Of a stretch of 14,630 nucleotides of DNA, positions 1 through 6,637 are shown piece after piece. Numbering within the stretch: position 1 is the stretch's first letter; each line of letters opens with the position of its first letter. Made by a program: the position numbers and the translations under genes. The DNA comes from Thermoplasmatota archaeon (GTDB lineage Archaea > Thermoplasmatota > E2 > DHVEG-1), in contig JAUWOO010000029.1 of NCBI GenBank assembly GCA_030612095.1, forward strand, positions 1 to 14,630, given 5' to 3'. The notes beneath the pieces were generated by a model, which was not told the origin of the DNA, ran no database searches, and saw only the letters and a program-made list of their open reading frames with translations.

Positions 1-23
1 TTTAACAAGAATTCAAAGCAAAT

Positions 24-31
24 GTATTTAA
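24..31 (+). promoter_or_regulatory. Putative archaeal TATA box for mntA-hepT
   Basis: The sequence TATTTAAA lies about 30 bases before the mntA start codon, inside an A-rich stretch. An archaeal TATA box usually sits about 25 bases before transcription start, so the transcript would have a very short leader. A second AT-rich run (45-52) is too close to the ATG to serve. The sequence before position 24 is cut by the window edge, so an upstream gene cannot be excluded. Confidence 0.4.
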
Positions 32-60
32 ATGAAAAAATGAATTTAAAATAGTGGATT

Positions 61-381
61 ATGACCCTTCCTAAAGAGCAACATGGAATAAAGATTCCGA
101 AACAAAAGCTAGTAGCATACTGTAAAAAAAACCATATCAAAAAGTTGGCTTTTTTTGGTTCCTTTCTAAGAGATGATTTCCGTTCTGAGAGTGATATTGA
201 TATACTCGTAGAATTTGAAAGAGGACACACCCCAGGATTTTTTGGTCTTGTAAGGATGGAGGAACAGTTGTCTCGTTTTTTTAAAGGAAAAGAAGTTGAT
301 ATTAGAACCCCAAATGATTTAAGCAGATATTTCAGAGAGAAAGTCATTCGCAATGCAGAGGTTCTCTATGTTGGAAGCTGA
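61..381 (+). CDS. mntA: MNT-domain nucleotidyltransferase antitoxin (MntA-like)
   Basis: This 106-residue protein is a minimal nucleotidyltransferase of the MNT-HEPN toxin-antitoxin type. The fold signature is visible: GSF at residues 33-35, followed by the metal-binding pair D45-x-D47 (SDIDILVEF) and a third acidic residue D80 in EVDIRT. Members of this family neutralise the partner HepT ribonuclease by transferring AMP groups to a tyrosine near its active site. The length is normal for the family. The 3' end overlaps the downstream hepT by 14 bases if hepT starts at 368, so the two are translationally coupled. The first ATG in the frame follows a TATA-like box closely. There is no strong Shine-Dalgarno sequence, which fits a near-leaderless transcript. 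The family call is firm; the AMPylation mechanism is transferred from characterised relatives. Confidence 0.9.
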   Translation: MTLPKEQHGIKIPKQKLVAYCKKNHIKKLAFFGSFLRDDFRSESDIDILVEFERGHTPGFFGLVRMEEQLSRFFKGKEVDIRTPNDLSRYFREKVIRNAEVLYVGS

Positions 382-712
382 TATTGTTCGTTTAAAACAT
401 ATGCTTGATGCAGCAAATGAAATTGTTGAGTTCACGAGAAAAAAGACTCAAGATGATTTTAATTCAGATAGAAAACTACATCTTTCTGTGGTTCATCTTC
501 TAGAGATAATAGGTGAAGCGGGATCTGGGGTTTCAGGCGAGGTTCAACATACATATCCGCAGGTACCTTGGAAAAGTATTATTGGCATGAGAAATAGGTT
601 GATACATGGTTATTTTGACATTGATCTAATTATTGTATGGAATACAGCTACACAAGATATACCGCCTCTTGTTAAAAAATTAGAAGAAATTGTTTCATCA
701 CAAGATCGGTAA
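368..712 (+). CDS. hepT: HEPN-domain toxin ribonuclease (HepT-like, DUF86)
   Basis: This 114-residue protein belongs to the HepT/DUF86 HEPN family, the toxin partner of the preceding MNT protein. The diagnostic R-x4-H-x-Y motif is intact at residues 75-82 (RNRLIHGY): R75 and H80 are the expected RNase residues, and Y82 is the expected AMPylation target. Upstream, IIGEAGSGVS and PWKSIIGM are typical family landmarks. A longer frame opens at ATG 353, but ATG 368 is preferred. It gives the usual N-terminus (MLEADIVRLKHMLDA) and has GAGG at 358-361, six bases upstream, as ribosome site. The antitoxin-first order with overlapping ends is classical. No transmembrane segment is visible, so it should act in the cytoplasm. 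All key residues are present, so the pair looks functional. Confidence 0.9.
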   Translation: MLEADIVRLKHMLDAANEIVEFTRKKTQDDFNSDRKLHLSVVHLLEIIGEAGSGVSGEVQHTYPQVPWKSIIGMRNRLIHGYFDIDLIIVWNTATQDIPPLVKKLEEIVSSQDR

Positions 713-787
713 ATAAAAAGTACAAAAATTATTGAAATACGTGGGAGAACGATGTTTCTTGTTGCAACAATATGTAAATGTTTGTCA

Positions 788-796
788 TTATAAATA
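788..796 (+). promoter_or_regulatory. Putative TATA box of the ATPase gene
   Basis: TTATAAATA is close to the archaeal TATA consensus and lies 36 bases before the start codon at 833. The predicted transcription start would fall near 815-820, giving a leader of about 15 bases. No Shine-Dalgarno sequence precedes the ATG, so translation is probably leaderless or nearly so. Confidence 0.5.
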
Positions 797-797
797 G

Positions 798-818
798 CAA
801 ACTTTTTAAGAAAGTTTG
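798..818. promoter_or_regulatory. Perfect 8-bp inverted repeat between TATA box and start codon
   Basis: CAAACTTT (798-805) and AAAGTTTG (811-818) are exact inverted copies around a 5-base spacer TTAAG. The palindrome begins just after the TATA-like box and covers the expected transcription start of the ATPase gene. It could be a repressor operator, or a terminator-like hairpin for hepT. The absence of a clean T-run after the right arm argues against a terminator. The function is inferred from position only. Confidence 0.4.
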
Positions 819-832
819 TTATTACTAAAAAT

Positions 833-2119
833 ATGAATGTTGAGGAAATAAAGAAAATAATCATTGATCAAAAAGAAGAACTAACTTATATATACAAAAA
901 CGAAAAAATAATTGACAGGCAAATTCCTCATGAAAAACTAACAACATATCTAAAACATCCTAATATTCTTACAATACTTGGCCCCAGAAGATGTGGAAAA
1001 TCAATATTTTCAACAATGATGTATAAAGACAAAAAATATGGATATATCAACTTTGATGATGAAAGAATTGCAAATATTTCAACAACAGATCTAAATCTTG
1101 TTTTACAAGGATTTTATGAACTCTATGGACAAGATATAGAATACATTATTCTTGATGAAATCCAAAATGTTAATAGTTGGGAGTTTTTTGCAAACAGGTT
1201 AAGAAGAACAAAAAAAATAATAATAACAGGTAGTAACTCTCAGTTGTTATCCGGAGAACTATCAACTCACCTCACCGGCAGACACATTGATTTCACACTT
1301 TATCCATTTTCTTTTAACGAATATTTAACATTTCATGATAAAAAATACAGTAGCAAGGATTTGTATTCAACCAAAAAAACTGCAGATATAATGAATAATC
1401 TAAATGAATACATAAAAATTGGAGGATACCCTGAAGTATACAAGTTTGGAAAAACAATGCTTGTAAGAACATACGAAGACATCATCCATAAAGATATACT
1501 CCTACGTTATAACATAAAAAACACAAAAACATTCAGTGAAATAGCAAAATATTTAGTCACAAATTTTTCAAAAGAAATAACATATAGAAAACTAAAAGAT
1601 ATAAGTCTGATAAAAAATGTTCATACCATAAAAAACTATGTAGATTATCTCTCCAATGCATATCTCATCATCATCCTTGAACGGTTTTCATTTAAACTTA
1701 AAAAACAAACAATTGCACCAAAAAAAGTATACTGTATAGATACTGGAATAATCAACTCAGTTGCTTTTCGTCTCTCAGAAAATACAGGTAGACTCATGGA
1801 AAACCTTGTCTGTATAGAACTTTTAAGAAAAAAATCATATTATCGGCCAGAGTTAGAAATATATTACTGGAAGGATCATCAGCAAAGAGAAGTTGATTTT
1901 GTATTGAAAACAGGGTCAAAAGTAGATGAGTTAATACAGGTAACCAATGTATCAAGCAGAGAAGAAATTGAGAAAAGAGAAATTACTTCTCTTATCAGGG
2001 CAGGTGAAGAGTTAAATTGTAAAAATCTTGTGTTAATCACCTGGGATTTAGACGATGAAATAGTAACTGATAACATAAAAATACGTTGCATTCCCCTATG
2101 GAAATGGCTGATAATATAA
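833..2119 (+). CDS. Stand-alone AAA ATPase with C-terminal DUF4143 nuclease-like region
   Basis: This 428-residue protein is one of the ATPase-DUF4143 proteins common as solitary or defence-associated genes in archaea. The N-terminal AAA core shows a Walker A motif GPRRCGKS (residues 50-57), a Walker B motif IILDEIQ (105-111), a sensor-1 segment ITGSNS (131-136) and an arginine in LTGR (R150). After a helical middle part (about 185-290) comes the DUF4143 region. There ENLVCIELL (323-331), REVDFVL (352-358) and ELIQVT (366-371) resemble the E, D and E-x-K steps of a PD-(D/E)xK fold. The last step reads Q-V instead of E-x-K, so nuclease activity is uncertain. The gene is very AT-rich like its left neighbours. 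It sits beside a toxin-antitoxin pair, which suggests an accessory or defence neighbourhood. The biological role of this family is not settled. Confidence 0.88.
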   Translation: MNVEEIKKIIIDQKEELTYIYKNEKIIDRQIPHEKLTTYLKHPNILTILGPRRCGKSIFSTMMYKDKKYGYINFDDERIANISTTDLNLVLQGFYELYGQDIEYIILDEIQNVNSWEFFANRLRRTKKIIITGSNSQLLSGELSTHLTGRHIDFTLYPFSFNEYLTFHDKKYSSKDLYSTKKTADIMNNLNEYIKIGGYPEVYKFGKTMLVRTYEDIIHKDILLRYNIKNTKTFSEIAKYLVTNFSKEITYRKLKDISLIKNVHTIKNYVDYLSNAYLIIILERFSFKLKKQTIAPKKVYCIDTGIINSVAFRLSENTGRLMENLVCIELLRKKSYYRPELEIYYWKDHQQREVDFVLKTGSKVDELIQVTNVSSREEIEKREITSLIRAGEELNCKNLVLITWDLDDEIVTDNIKIRCIPLWKWLII

Positions 2120-2159
2120 TATTAAAAAATATATATGTTGTTATCTCATGAAATATGTT

Positions 2160-2166
2160 GGTGAGG
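2160..2166 (+). promoter_or_regulatory. Shine-Dalgarno site of the gene stub
   Basis: GGTGAGG ends seven bases before the ATG at 2174 and matches the archaeal anti-Shine-Dalgarno core (GGTGA). An AT-rich TATA-like run (AAAAAATATATATG, 2124-2137) lies about 25 bases upstream of it. Together they argue that the short reading frame following them is the true beginning of a former gene. Confidence 0.45.
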
Positions 2167-2173
2167 AATAGTT

Positions 2174-2221
2174 ATGAAACTGAAAAAACAACAAATGATT
2201 ATTGGGATTGTTATCCCCTAA
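2174..2221 (+). pseudogene. 5' stub of a secreted or membrane protein gene, cut after 15 codons
   Basis: The frame reads MKLKKQQMIIGIVIP and then TAA. A lysine-rich start followed by a hydrophobic run of small aliphatic residues is what the first half of an archaeal signal peptide or membrane anchor looks like, and a good ribosome site precedes it. No frame continues the protein before the group II intron, which starts about 60 bases further on, and no remnant is visible after the intron. The simplest reading is a gene truncated by deletion or recombination. A genuine 15-residue peptide is possible but cannot be argued from the sequence. The lost protein's identity is unknown. Confidence 0.45.
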
Positions 2222-2240
2222 AAAGTAAATTGACCAAATA

Positions 2241-2271
2241 CCAAGTTTAACTTGGGTTAAATAAGTTTTTT
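2241..2271 (+). terminator. Hairpin plus T-run upstream of the intron insertion point
   Basis: CCAAGTTTAACTTGG (2241-2255) folds into a 6-7 bp stem with a minimal loop, and six T residues follow at 2266-2271. An alternative pairing (TTAAC at 2247-2251 with GTTAA at 2256-2260) competes with it. Group IIC introns typically integrate just downstream of such terminator-like hairpins, and the inferred 5' splice site is 13 bases after the last T. Whether it terminates transcription in this host is not shown. Confidence 0.45.
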
Positions 2272-2697
2272 ATGATTGTCCATGTAGCGCTCAGCATGGT
2301 AAATTGCTAGAGGGTGCAAATCCCTTTATGGGCCTGGCAGCAGGAATCATTAGTCAAAGGCAAGGGCGTCATCGTAAGGTGGGGTCTGAAGGAAGCCCGA
2401 GACAAAACTTGGCACTGAGGTACACGAATCGTATTAGGCCATCATGTCTGGGTAAACCAGCATGGCATGGTAAAGCCCTACGGCTGCATGGAAGGTATGG
2501 TGGTAAATATGGCAGAGGTCAGGGGAAAGTAATTTATTTTATCTGAGGAGGTCCACTGTGGTGTTTCCCCGGGGGAACAACCTTTTTGGTAACAAACAAG
2601 GGCTGCAGTGGAAGTCAGCAGAGGTCATAGTAGTGGATGTGTAGACCATGAAGGACCAAACAGGAAAATAATTTTTTGATACCGGAGCCTCGATATC

Positions 2698-4089
2698 ATG
2701 GTGGTGCAGAAATTTCTTACGGAATGGTTAAGAGACCAATGCGAAGATGGTGGACAGAATCTACCTAAATCGTATGAGGTGCATCAAGTTATAGCGGCGG
2801 CGAAGGAGGATCAACAAGCATATACTTCATTGCTGAAACAAGTTCTACACGAACCTAATTTATATGAAGCATGGGAACCGGTAAGGAAGAATCACGGTGC
2901 ACCGGGCGTTGATAAGATAACGATTGGTGAATTCTCTAAGAATTTACAAGAAAACATAGATGACATCATTACTGCGGTGGAAAATGGAACGTACAAGCCT
3001 TGCCCAGTTAGAAGAAAGGATATTGAGAAATCAAGTGGTGGTTACAGAATGCTTGGCATCCCGATTATTCGAGATAGACTCCTTACACAAGCAATTCAGC
3101 AGGTGTTAACATCGGTTTTCGACCCGGGGTTTTCAGAGTTTAGTTTTGGATTCCGTCCAGGCAGGTCAGCTAAGGATGCAGTAGAACATGCGAAAACAAT
3201 CATTTCAGAAGGGTATACATGGGTAGTGGATATTGATATATCGAAATTTTTCGACCGGGTCAATCATGATATTCTCATGTATCTTCTTTCAAAGAAAATA
3301 AAGGACAAGGGGCTTCTGAAACTGATTAGAAAGTTTCTCAATGCTGGAATAATGTACGATGGCGTGACTACTCGACAGATGGAAGGTATCCCACAAGGAA
3401 GTCCTTTTTCACCGATACTGGCGAATATCATGTTAGATGAACTTGATAAAGAGCTGGAGCAGAGAGGTCATATGTTTGCCCGTTATGCAGACGATTGTAA
3501 CATTTATGTGAAATCGAAACGGGCAGCGAAGAGAGTGATGACTTCAATTAGGAAGTTCATTGAGGAAAAATTGAAACTCAAGCTGAACGTTGAGAAGAGC
3601 GCAGTAGATCGACCATGGAAGCGAAAATTTCTTGGTTTTAGTTTTGTCGGAGGTCTCAAGACAGAACTCCGCATTCGTATCGCCAAGAAATCGATTCAGA
3701 AATTCAAAGATAGAATACGTCAAATTACCAAACGTAATCGGGGCGTATCCTTGGAACAAGTAGTGAATGAGCTGAACTTGTATCTTCGTGGATGGCTTGG
3801 CTATTTCAAACTTATGGAAACACCATCGGTCCTTAAAAGATTAGACGGGTGGATTAGACGTAAGTTACGGTGCTATATATTTAAACAGTGGAAGACTTCG
3901 AAGAAACGATGTAAAGAACTTCGGAGGCTCGGAGCAAAGGAGTCTTGGTCAGTGGCCTACTCTGGAAACGGTCTTTGGAGGCTTTCGTCAACGGAACAAG
4001 CACATAATGCTTTGAACTGTGCCTATTTCAATGAATTGGGTCTATTTAGTTTGTATCAGCAATGGCAGGGTTATGTTAAGTTTTCCTGA
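2698..4089 (+). CDS. ltrA: Group IIC intron reverse transcriptase/maturase
   Basis: This 463-residue protein resembles the GsI-IIC type of intron-encoded reverse transcriptase. Blocks in order are the RT start with NHGAPGVDKIT (65-75), SFGFRPGRSAKDAV (149-162), motif A VVDIDISKFFD (catalytic D180), PQGSPFSPILANI (232-244), motif C RYADD (catalytic D265 and D266), and LNVEKSAVDRPWKRKFLGFSF (split here as LNVEKSAVD and RPWKRKFLGFSF, 296-316). The maturase X/thumb region includes GWIRRKLR (384-391) and a C-terminal WR/YF block. No HNH endonuclease domain follows, as expected for IIC; such introns prime DNA synthesis from nicked or replicating target DNA. The N-terminus is about 50 residues longer than in GsI-IIC. 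GGAG lies about ten bases before the chosen ATG. The stop codon merges with the start of ribozyme domain V. The protein should promote splicing and mobility of its own intron. Confidence 0.94.
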   Translation: MVVQKFLTEWLRDQCEDGGQNLPKSYEVHQVIAAAKEDQQAYTSLLKQVLHEPNLYEAWEPVRKNHGAPGVDKITIGEFSKNLQENIDDIITAVENGTYKPCPVRRKDIEKSSGGYRMLGIPIIRDRLLTQAIQQVLTSVFDPGFSEFSFGFRPGRSAKDAVEHAKTIISEGYTWVVDIDISKFFDRVNHDILMYLLSKKIKDKGLLKLIRKFLNAGIMYDGVTTRQMEGIPQGSPFSPILANIMLDELDKELEQRGHMFARYADDCNIYVKSKRAAKRVMTSIRKFIEEKLKLKLNVEKSAVDRPWKRKFLGFSFVGGLKTELRIRIAKKSIQKFKDRIRQITKRNRGVSLEQVVNELNLYLRGWLGYFKLMETPSVLKRLDGWIRRKLRCYIFKQWKTSKKRCKELRRLGAKESWSVAYSGNGLWRLSSTEQAHNALNCAYFNELGLFSLYQQWQGYVKFS

Positions 4090-4122
4090 ACCGCCGTATG
4101 CGTGGTCCGCATGTACGGTGGT
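4088..4122 (+). ncRNA. Group II intron domain V (catalytic hairpin, CGC triad)
   Basis: Strand 4090-4098 (ACCGCCGUA) pairs with 4114-4122 (UACGGUGGU). A two-base bulge U4112-G4113 follows, then UGCG (4099-4102) pairs with CGCA (4108-4111) around a five-base loop UGGUC. The catalytic triad reads C-G-C at 4092-4094, with the conserved G-U wobble at G4093-U4119. C-G-C instead of A-G-C is the hallmark of IIC introns. The core and bulge look competent. The apical loop is not a GNRA tetraloop. Confidence 0.9.
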
Positions 4123-4160
4123 GTGGGGGGTGGGGCATGTGAGGGCCCTGCCTACCCGAT

Positions 4161-4287
4161 TAAAAAAGGGGATTGACCAACTATGGGATTTACCTCTTGT
4201 TAACCATAATTTTTGGGCTAAATTTGGGTAAAAACTTATAAAATAGCAGATGCATAAAATTCATTAAAATTATGGGGGACGTATAAA
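4161..4287 (+). promoter_or_regulatory. Promoter region of the five-gene secreted enzyme operon
   Basis: This 127-base gap holds the 3' flank of the intron and the operon promoter. A TATA-like box TTATAAAAT is at 4236-4244, with the A-rich run AAAAC immediately before it in the place of a TFB-recognition element. Just upstream are two tandem imperfect 11-base copies, TTTGGGCTAAA (4212-4222) and TTTGGGTAAAA (4223-4233), placed like an activator or repressor site. GGGGGA (4273-4278) is the only candidate ribosome site before the ATG at 4288. No coding frame of note is present. Confidence 0.45.
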
Positions 4288-6636
4288 ATGAACATGACAT
4301 TCACGGGAACAAAAATTGGATGCATATTTATTTCAATACTGTTTGTTGGGAATTATGGGTTAGTATTACCAGGCAATACATACACAGCCAATCCCGAAGC
4401 TGTAATTACGATAGATTGTAGTTCACCACTTCCAGGTGAAATCTCTCCTGCCATCTATGGCGGTTTCATTGAATTTATTGGTGGTTGCATCAATAGCCCA
4501 ATTGGATTATGGGCACAAGAACTGCGTAACCGAGGTTTCGATGAACCTGATGAAGATTTGGATGGAGTATCTGGGCAAGGGATATATGGCTGGCAACCGC
4601 TTGCTGATCCAGATGCTACAGCATCTTGGAGTTTATCTGATGATGGATACAATATGAGAGGTGTTTACGCTCAGCAAGTATCTAAAATAAGTGGAATGGG
4701 GCGTGTTGGACTCTATCAATTGATCCTTATTTCAGAGCATACAGGATTGGATTTCTATGTTTACCTTCACGGAGATTCCACTGTTGGAGATATAACATTA
4801 GCCATTGCTGATGTCAATGGAAGTCATATCTATGCCCAAACTCAGGTGGGTGTTCCAGAGAGTGGTTGGAGTAAGGTAACAGCTACATTTCCACCATTTC
4901 CTGATATTACTACTGCATGTCGCTTGGAGATATCATGGACTGGTAACGGTACGGTGTGGCTTGATGAAGCATCTTTAATGCCTTCGGACAATGTAAATGG
5001 TGTGCGCAGAGAATTCTTTGAGTTATATTATGAATGGCAGCCAGGTGTTCTACGGTATCCCGGTGGTTGCTTTGCAGACAGTCCCGCTAATCATTGGGAA
5101 TTTGGAATAGGTCCTATTGATCAACGTCAGTCACCAAATTGGGATCCCGCTTGGAGTGCATACCAAAGAATGGATTTCGGTACTGACGAATTCGTTGCCT
5201 TTTGTAAGGCCTTTAACATCGAGCCACATATGACTGTGAACTTTGGCTCTGGAACAGTAGAAGAAGCGGTTGCTTGGGTCGAGTATTGCAATGGGCCGTC
5301 AAGCTCTACATATGGAGCTATGCGAACGGCTAATGGTCATCCAGAACCTTACAATGTTAAATATTGGGAGATTGGAAATGAACAGTATGGAGACTGGGAA
5401 ATCGGACATACCACCCCAGAAGAATATGGTGCTCGTTTTGTTGAATATTATCATGCTATGAAAACAGTAGATCATACCATTAGAATCATGGCTGATGGAG
5501 ACACAAATCCAGAGTGGTATCTGCCGATGATGGATGCTATTGAGCAGGAAATTGATGTTTTTGGCTGGCATACTTGCCATACTGTTGATGATTTTGCTTC
5601 AGACGAGAATATCTATTTATCAATGTTAGCTCGTTCAATGAGTACAGAGAGAACAATTGAGTCATTCTGGAACCGGGCAATTGAATCAGGGCTTGCTCCA
5701 GATATGCGGTTATCTATCTCTGAATGGTGGCCAGTCTACCGTTATGCCGATAGCACCGGAATGAGGGCGGGCAGCCTCGAAAGTGCATTATGGTCAGCAT
5801 TACACCTTAATGCATTCCAGCGTCATGCAGATGCTATGGAAACAGCATGTCGAACTGCTTTTATTGGAGTGATTGCCACCCAAATTGATATAGATACGGG
5901 CAGTCGAATCATTCTTGCAACTCCTACATACTATGTGTTTAAAATGTATCGCCATTTTTCTGGAGATCACAGACTTGCCATAGAAGTAGATTGCCCAACA
6001 TATGATACGCCAGGTGTTTCCCATAGGGAACGTGACGTGCCATATCTGGATGCTTCTGCGACGATGTCAAATGATTCGTTTTACCTTGCCGTAGTTAATC
6101 GACATCCAACTGATGCAATGCATACTGCAATTCAATGGAATGGTATCGCTACAACTGAAGGCACTATTCACGAGTTGAGTAGTGATTCATATCTTGATGG
6201 GAATGACTGGGAGAATCCTGAAAAAATTACTATCAATTCACGTCCATGGGTACCAGGCGAGTATTATGATTTTCCACCACATTCGGTGACAATTATAGAA
6301 ATATCAAATTCCACAGAAACCCCATTTGTTGATATTACACGGCCAAAAGAAAAAAGTCTATACATCCAGGATAAAGAACTAATGACATTGCCAAAAAATA
6401 CAGTTATCATCGGTGAAATAACAATTAGGGCAAATGCCTACAGCGAGGATGGAATAGACAAGGTGGAGTTCTATATTGATAATTTACTAAAGGAGACAAT
6501 TGATGAAGAACCCTATGACTGGCTCTGGGATGAAAGGACATTTGGTACGCATGAGATAAAAGTTATTGCATATGATAATTCTGGAAGTACTATCGTTGAT
6601 GAAGGAGGGGTGATAATATTCAATATGAGGATATAA
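4288..6636 (+). CDS. Secreted GH51 alpha-L-arabinofuranosidase (plant-type, with inserted CBM)
   Basis: This 782-residue exported enzyme should release terminal alpha-L-arabinofuranosyl groups from polysaccharides such as arabinan or arabinoxylan. A hydrophobic signal segment spans about residues 10-27. The GH51 domain opens with IYGGFIEFIGGC (56-67) and GLWAQELRNRGF (73-84). A beta-sandwich insertion resembling CBM4_9 follows (about 110-230), then LRYPGGCF (255-262), GHPEP (350-354), the acid/base glutamate E365 in EIGNEQ, and the nucleophile E479 in LSISEWW. The order GLWAEL-NRGF, CBM, PGGCF and GHPEP is that of the plant/bacterial arabinofuranosidase subgroup, so the cysteine in PGGCF is normal there. 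A beta-sandwich ends the GH unit near 672, followed by the Ig-like C-terminal module (679-782). First gene of the operon; one base separates it from the next. Activity is inferred; dual beta-xylosidase action is possible. Confidence 0.92.
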   Translation: MNMTFTGTKIGCIFISILFVGNYGLVLPGNTYTANPEAVITIDCSSPLPGEISPAIYGGFIEFIGGCINSPIGLWAQELRNRGFDEPDEDLDGVSGQGIYGWQPLADPDATASWSLSDDGYNMRGVYAQQVSKISGMGRVGLYQLILISEHTGLDFYVYLHGDSTVGDITLAIADVNGSHIYAQTQVGVPESGWSKVTATFPPFPDITTACRLEISWTGNGTVWLDEASLMPSDNVNGVRREFFELYYEWQPGVLRYPGGCFADSPANHWEFGIGPIDQRQSPNWDPAWSAYQRMDFGTDEFVAFCKAFNIEPHMTVNFGSGTVEEAVAWVEYCNGPSSSTYGAMRTANGHPEPYNVKYWEIGNEQYGDWEIGHTTPEEYGARFVEYYHAMKTVDHTIRIMADGDTNPEWYLPMMDAIEQEIDVFGWHTCHTVDDFASDENIYLSMLARSMSTERTIESFWNRAIESGLAPDMRLSISEWWPVYRYADSTGMRAGSLESALWSALHLNAFQRHADAMETACRTAFIGVIATQIDIDTGSRIILATPTYYVFKMYRHFSGDHRLAIEVDCPTYDTPGVSHRERDVPYLDASATMSNDSFYLAVVNRHPTDAMHTAIQWNGIATTEGTIHELSSDSYLDGNDWENPEKITINSRPWVPGEYYDFPPHSVTIIEISNSTETPFVDITRPKEKSLYIQDKELMTLPKNTVIIGEITIRANAYSEDGIDKVEFYIDNLLKETIDEEPYDWLWDERTFGTHEIKVIAYDNSGSTIVDEGGVIIFNMRI
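6322..6633 (+). repeat. C-terminal Ig-like module, copy 1 (GH51 protein)
   Basis: About 104 residues from PFVDITRPKEKSLYI to the C-terminus. Landmarks shared with the other four copies are LYI-(F)D-E near the start, GxITI, DKVEFYIDN, EPYDWLWDE, FGTHEIKVIAYD and a final IIFN. The pattern resembles bacterial Ig-like domains of the Big_7 type. This is the most divergent copy in its first third (QDKELMTLPKNTV in place of DQEIMSTIFGNTI) and in its end, MRI. Confidence 0.85.
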
Positions 6637-6637
6637 A

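Larger units (their letters stand above)
2284..4160 (+). mobile_element. Complete group II intron, class IIC
   Basis: A ribozyme plus maturase element of about 1.88 kb. The 5' boundary is placed at GTAGCG (2284), which lines up with the 5' end of known IIC introns followed by a GCATGG block. Domain I landmarks are GGTGCAAATCCC (2313-2324), GCAAGGGCGTC (2360-2370), CTGAAGGAAGCC (2386-2397) and ACACGAATCGTATTAGGC. The segment GTCAGCAGAGGTCATAGTA (2614-2632) matches the domain III region of IIC introns. Domain IV holds the maturase gene. Domain V (4088-4122) and domain VI follow, and the 3' boundary is CCTACCCGAT (ends 4160). A candidate branch adenosine is A4154, seven bases from the end. The element is less AT-rich than its surroundings and lies between genes rather than inside an intact one, as usual for IIC. 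Boundaries are inferred by comparison and may be off by a few bases at the 5' side. Confidence 0.92.

Noticed and set aside
353..367. Earlier start of HepT at ATG 353
   Set aside because: ATG 368 has a better placed GAGG site and gives the family-typical N-terminus; the five extra residues are not expected.
2304..2546. An 80-codon open frame on the plus strand before the maturase gene
   Set aside because: It lies entirely within ribozyme domain I of the group II intron, whose conserved RNA segments explain the sequence. The predicted peptide has no protein-like features.
2229..4180. ATTGACCAA on both sides of the intron (2229-2237 and 4172-4180) as a possible target-site duplication
   Set aside because: Retrohoming group II introns do not create target duplications, and the copies lie at unequal distances from the boundaries (47 and 12 bases). 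Chance in AT-rich flanks is enough.
4019..4231. A 70-codon open frame spanning the end of the maturase and domains V and VI
   Set aside because: It overlaps the maturase gene in another frame and reads through the structural RNA of the intron; there is no ribosome site or recognisable product.
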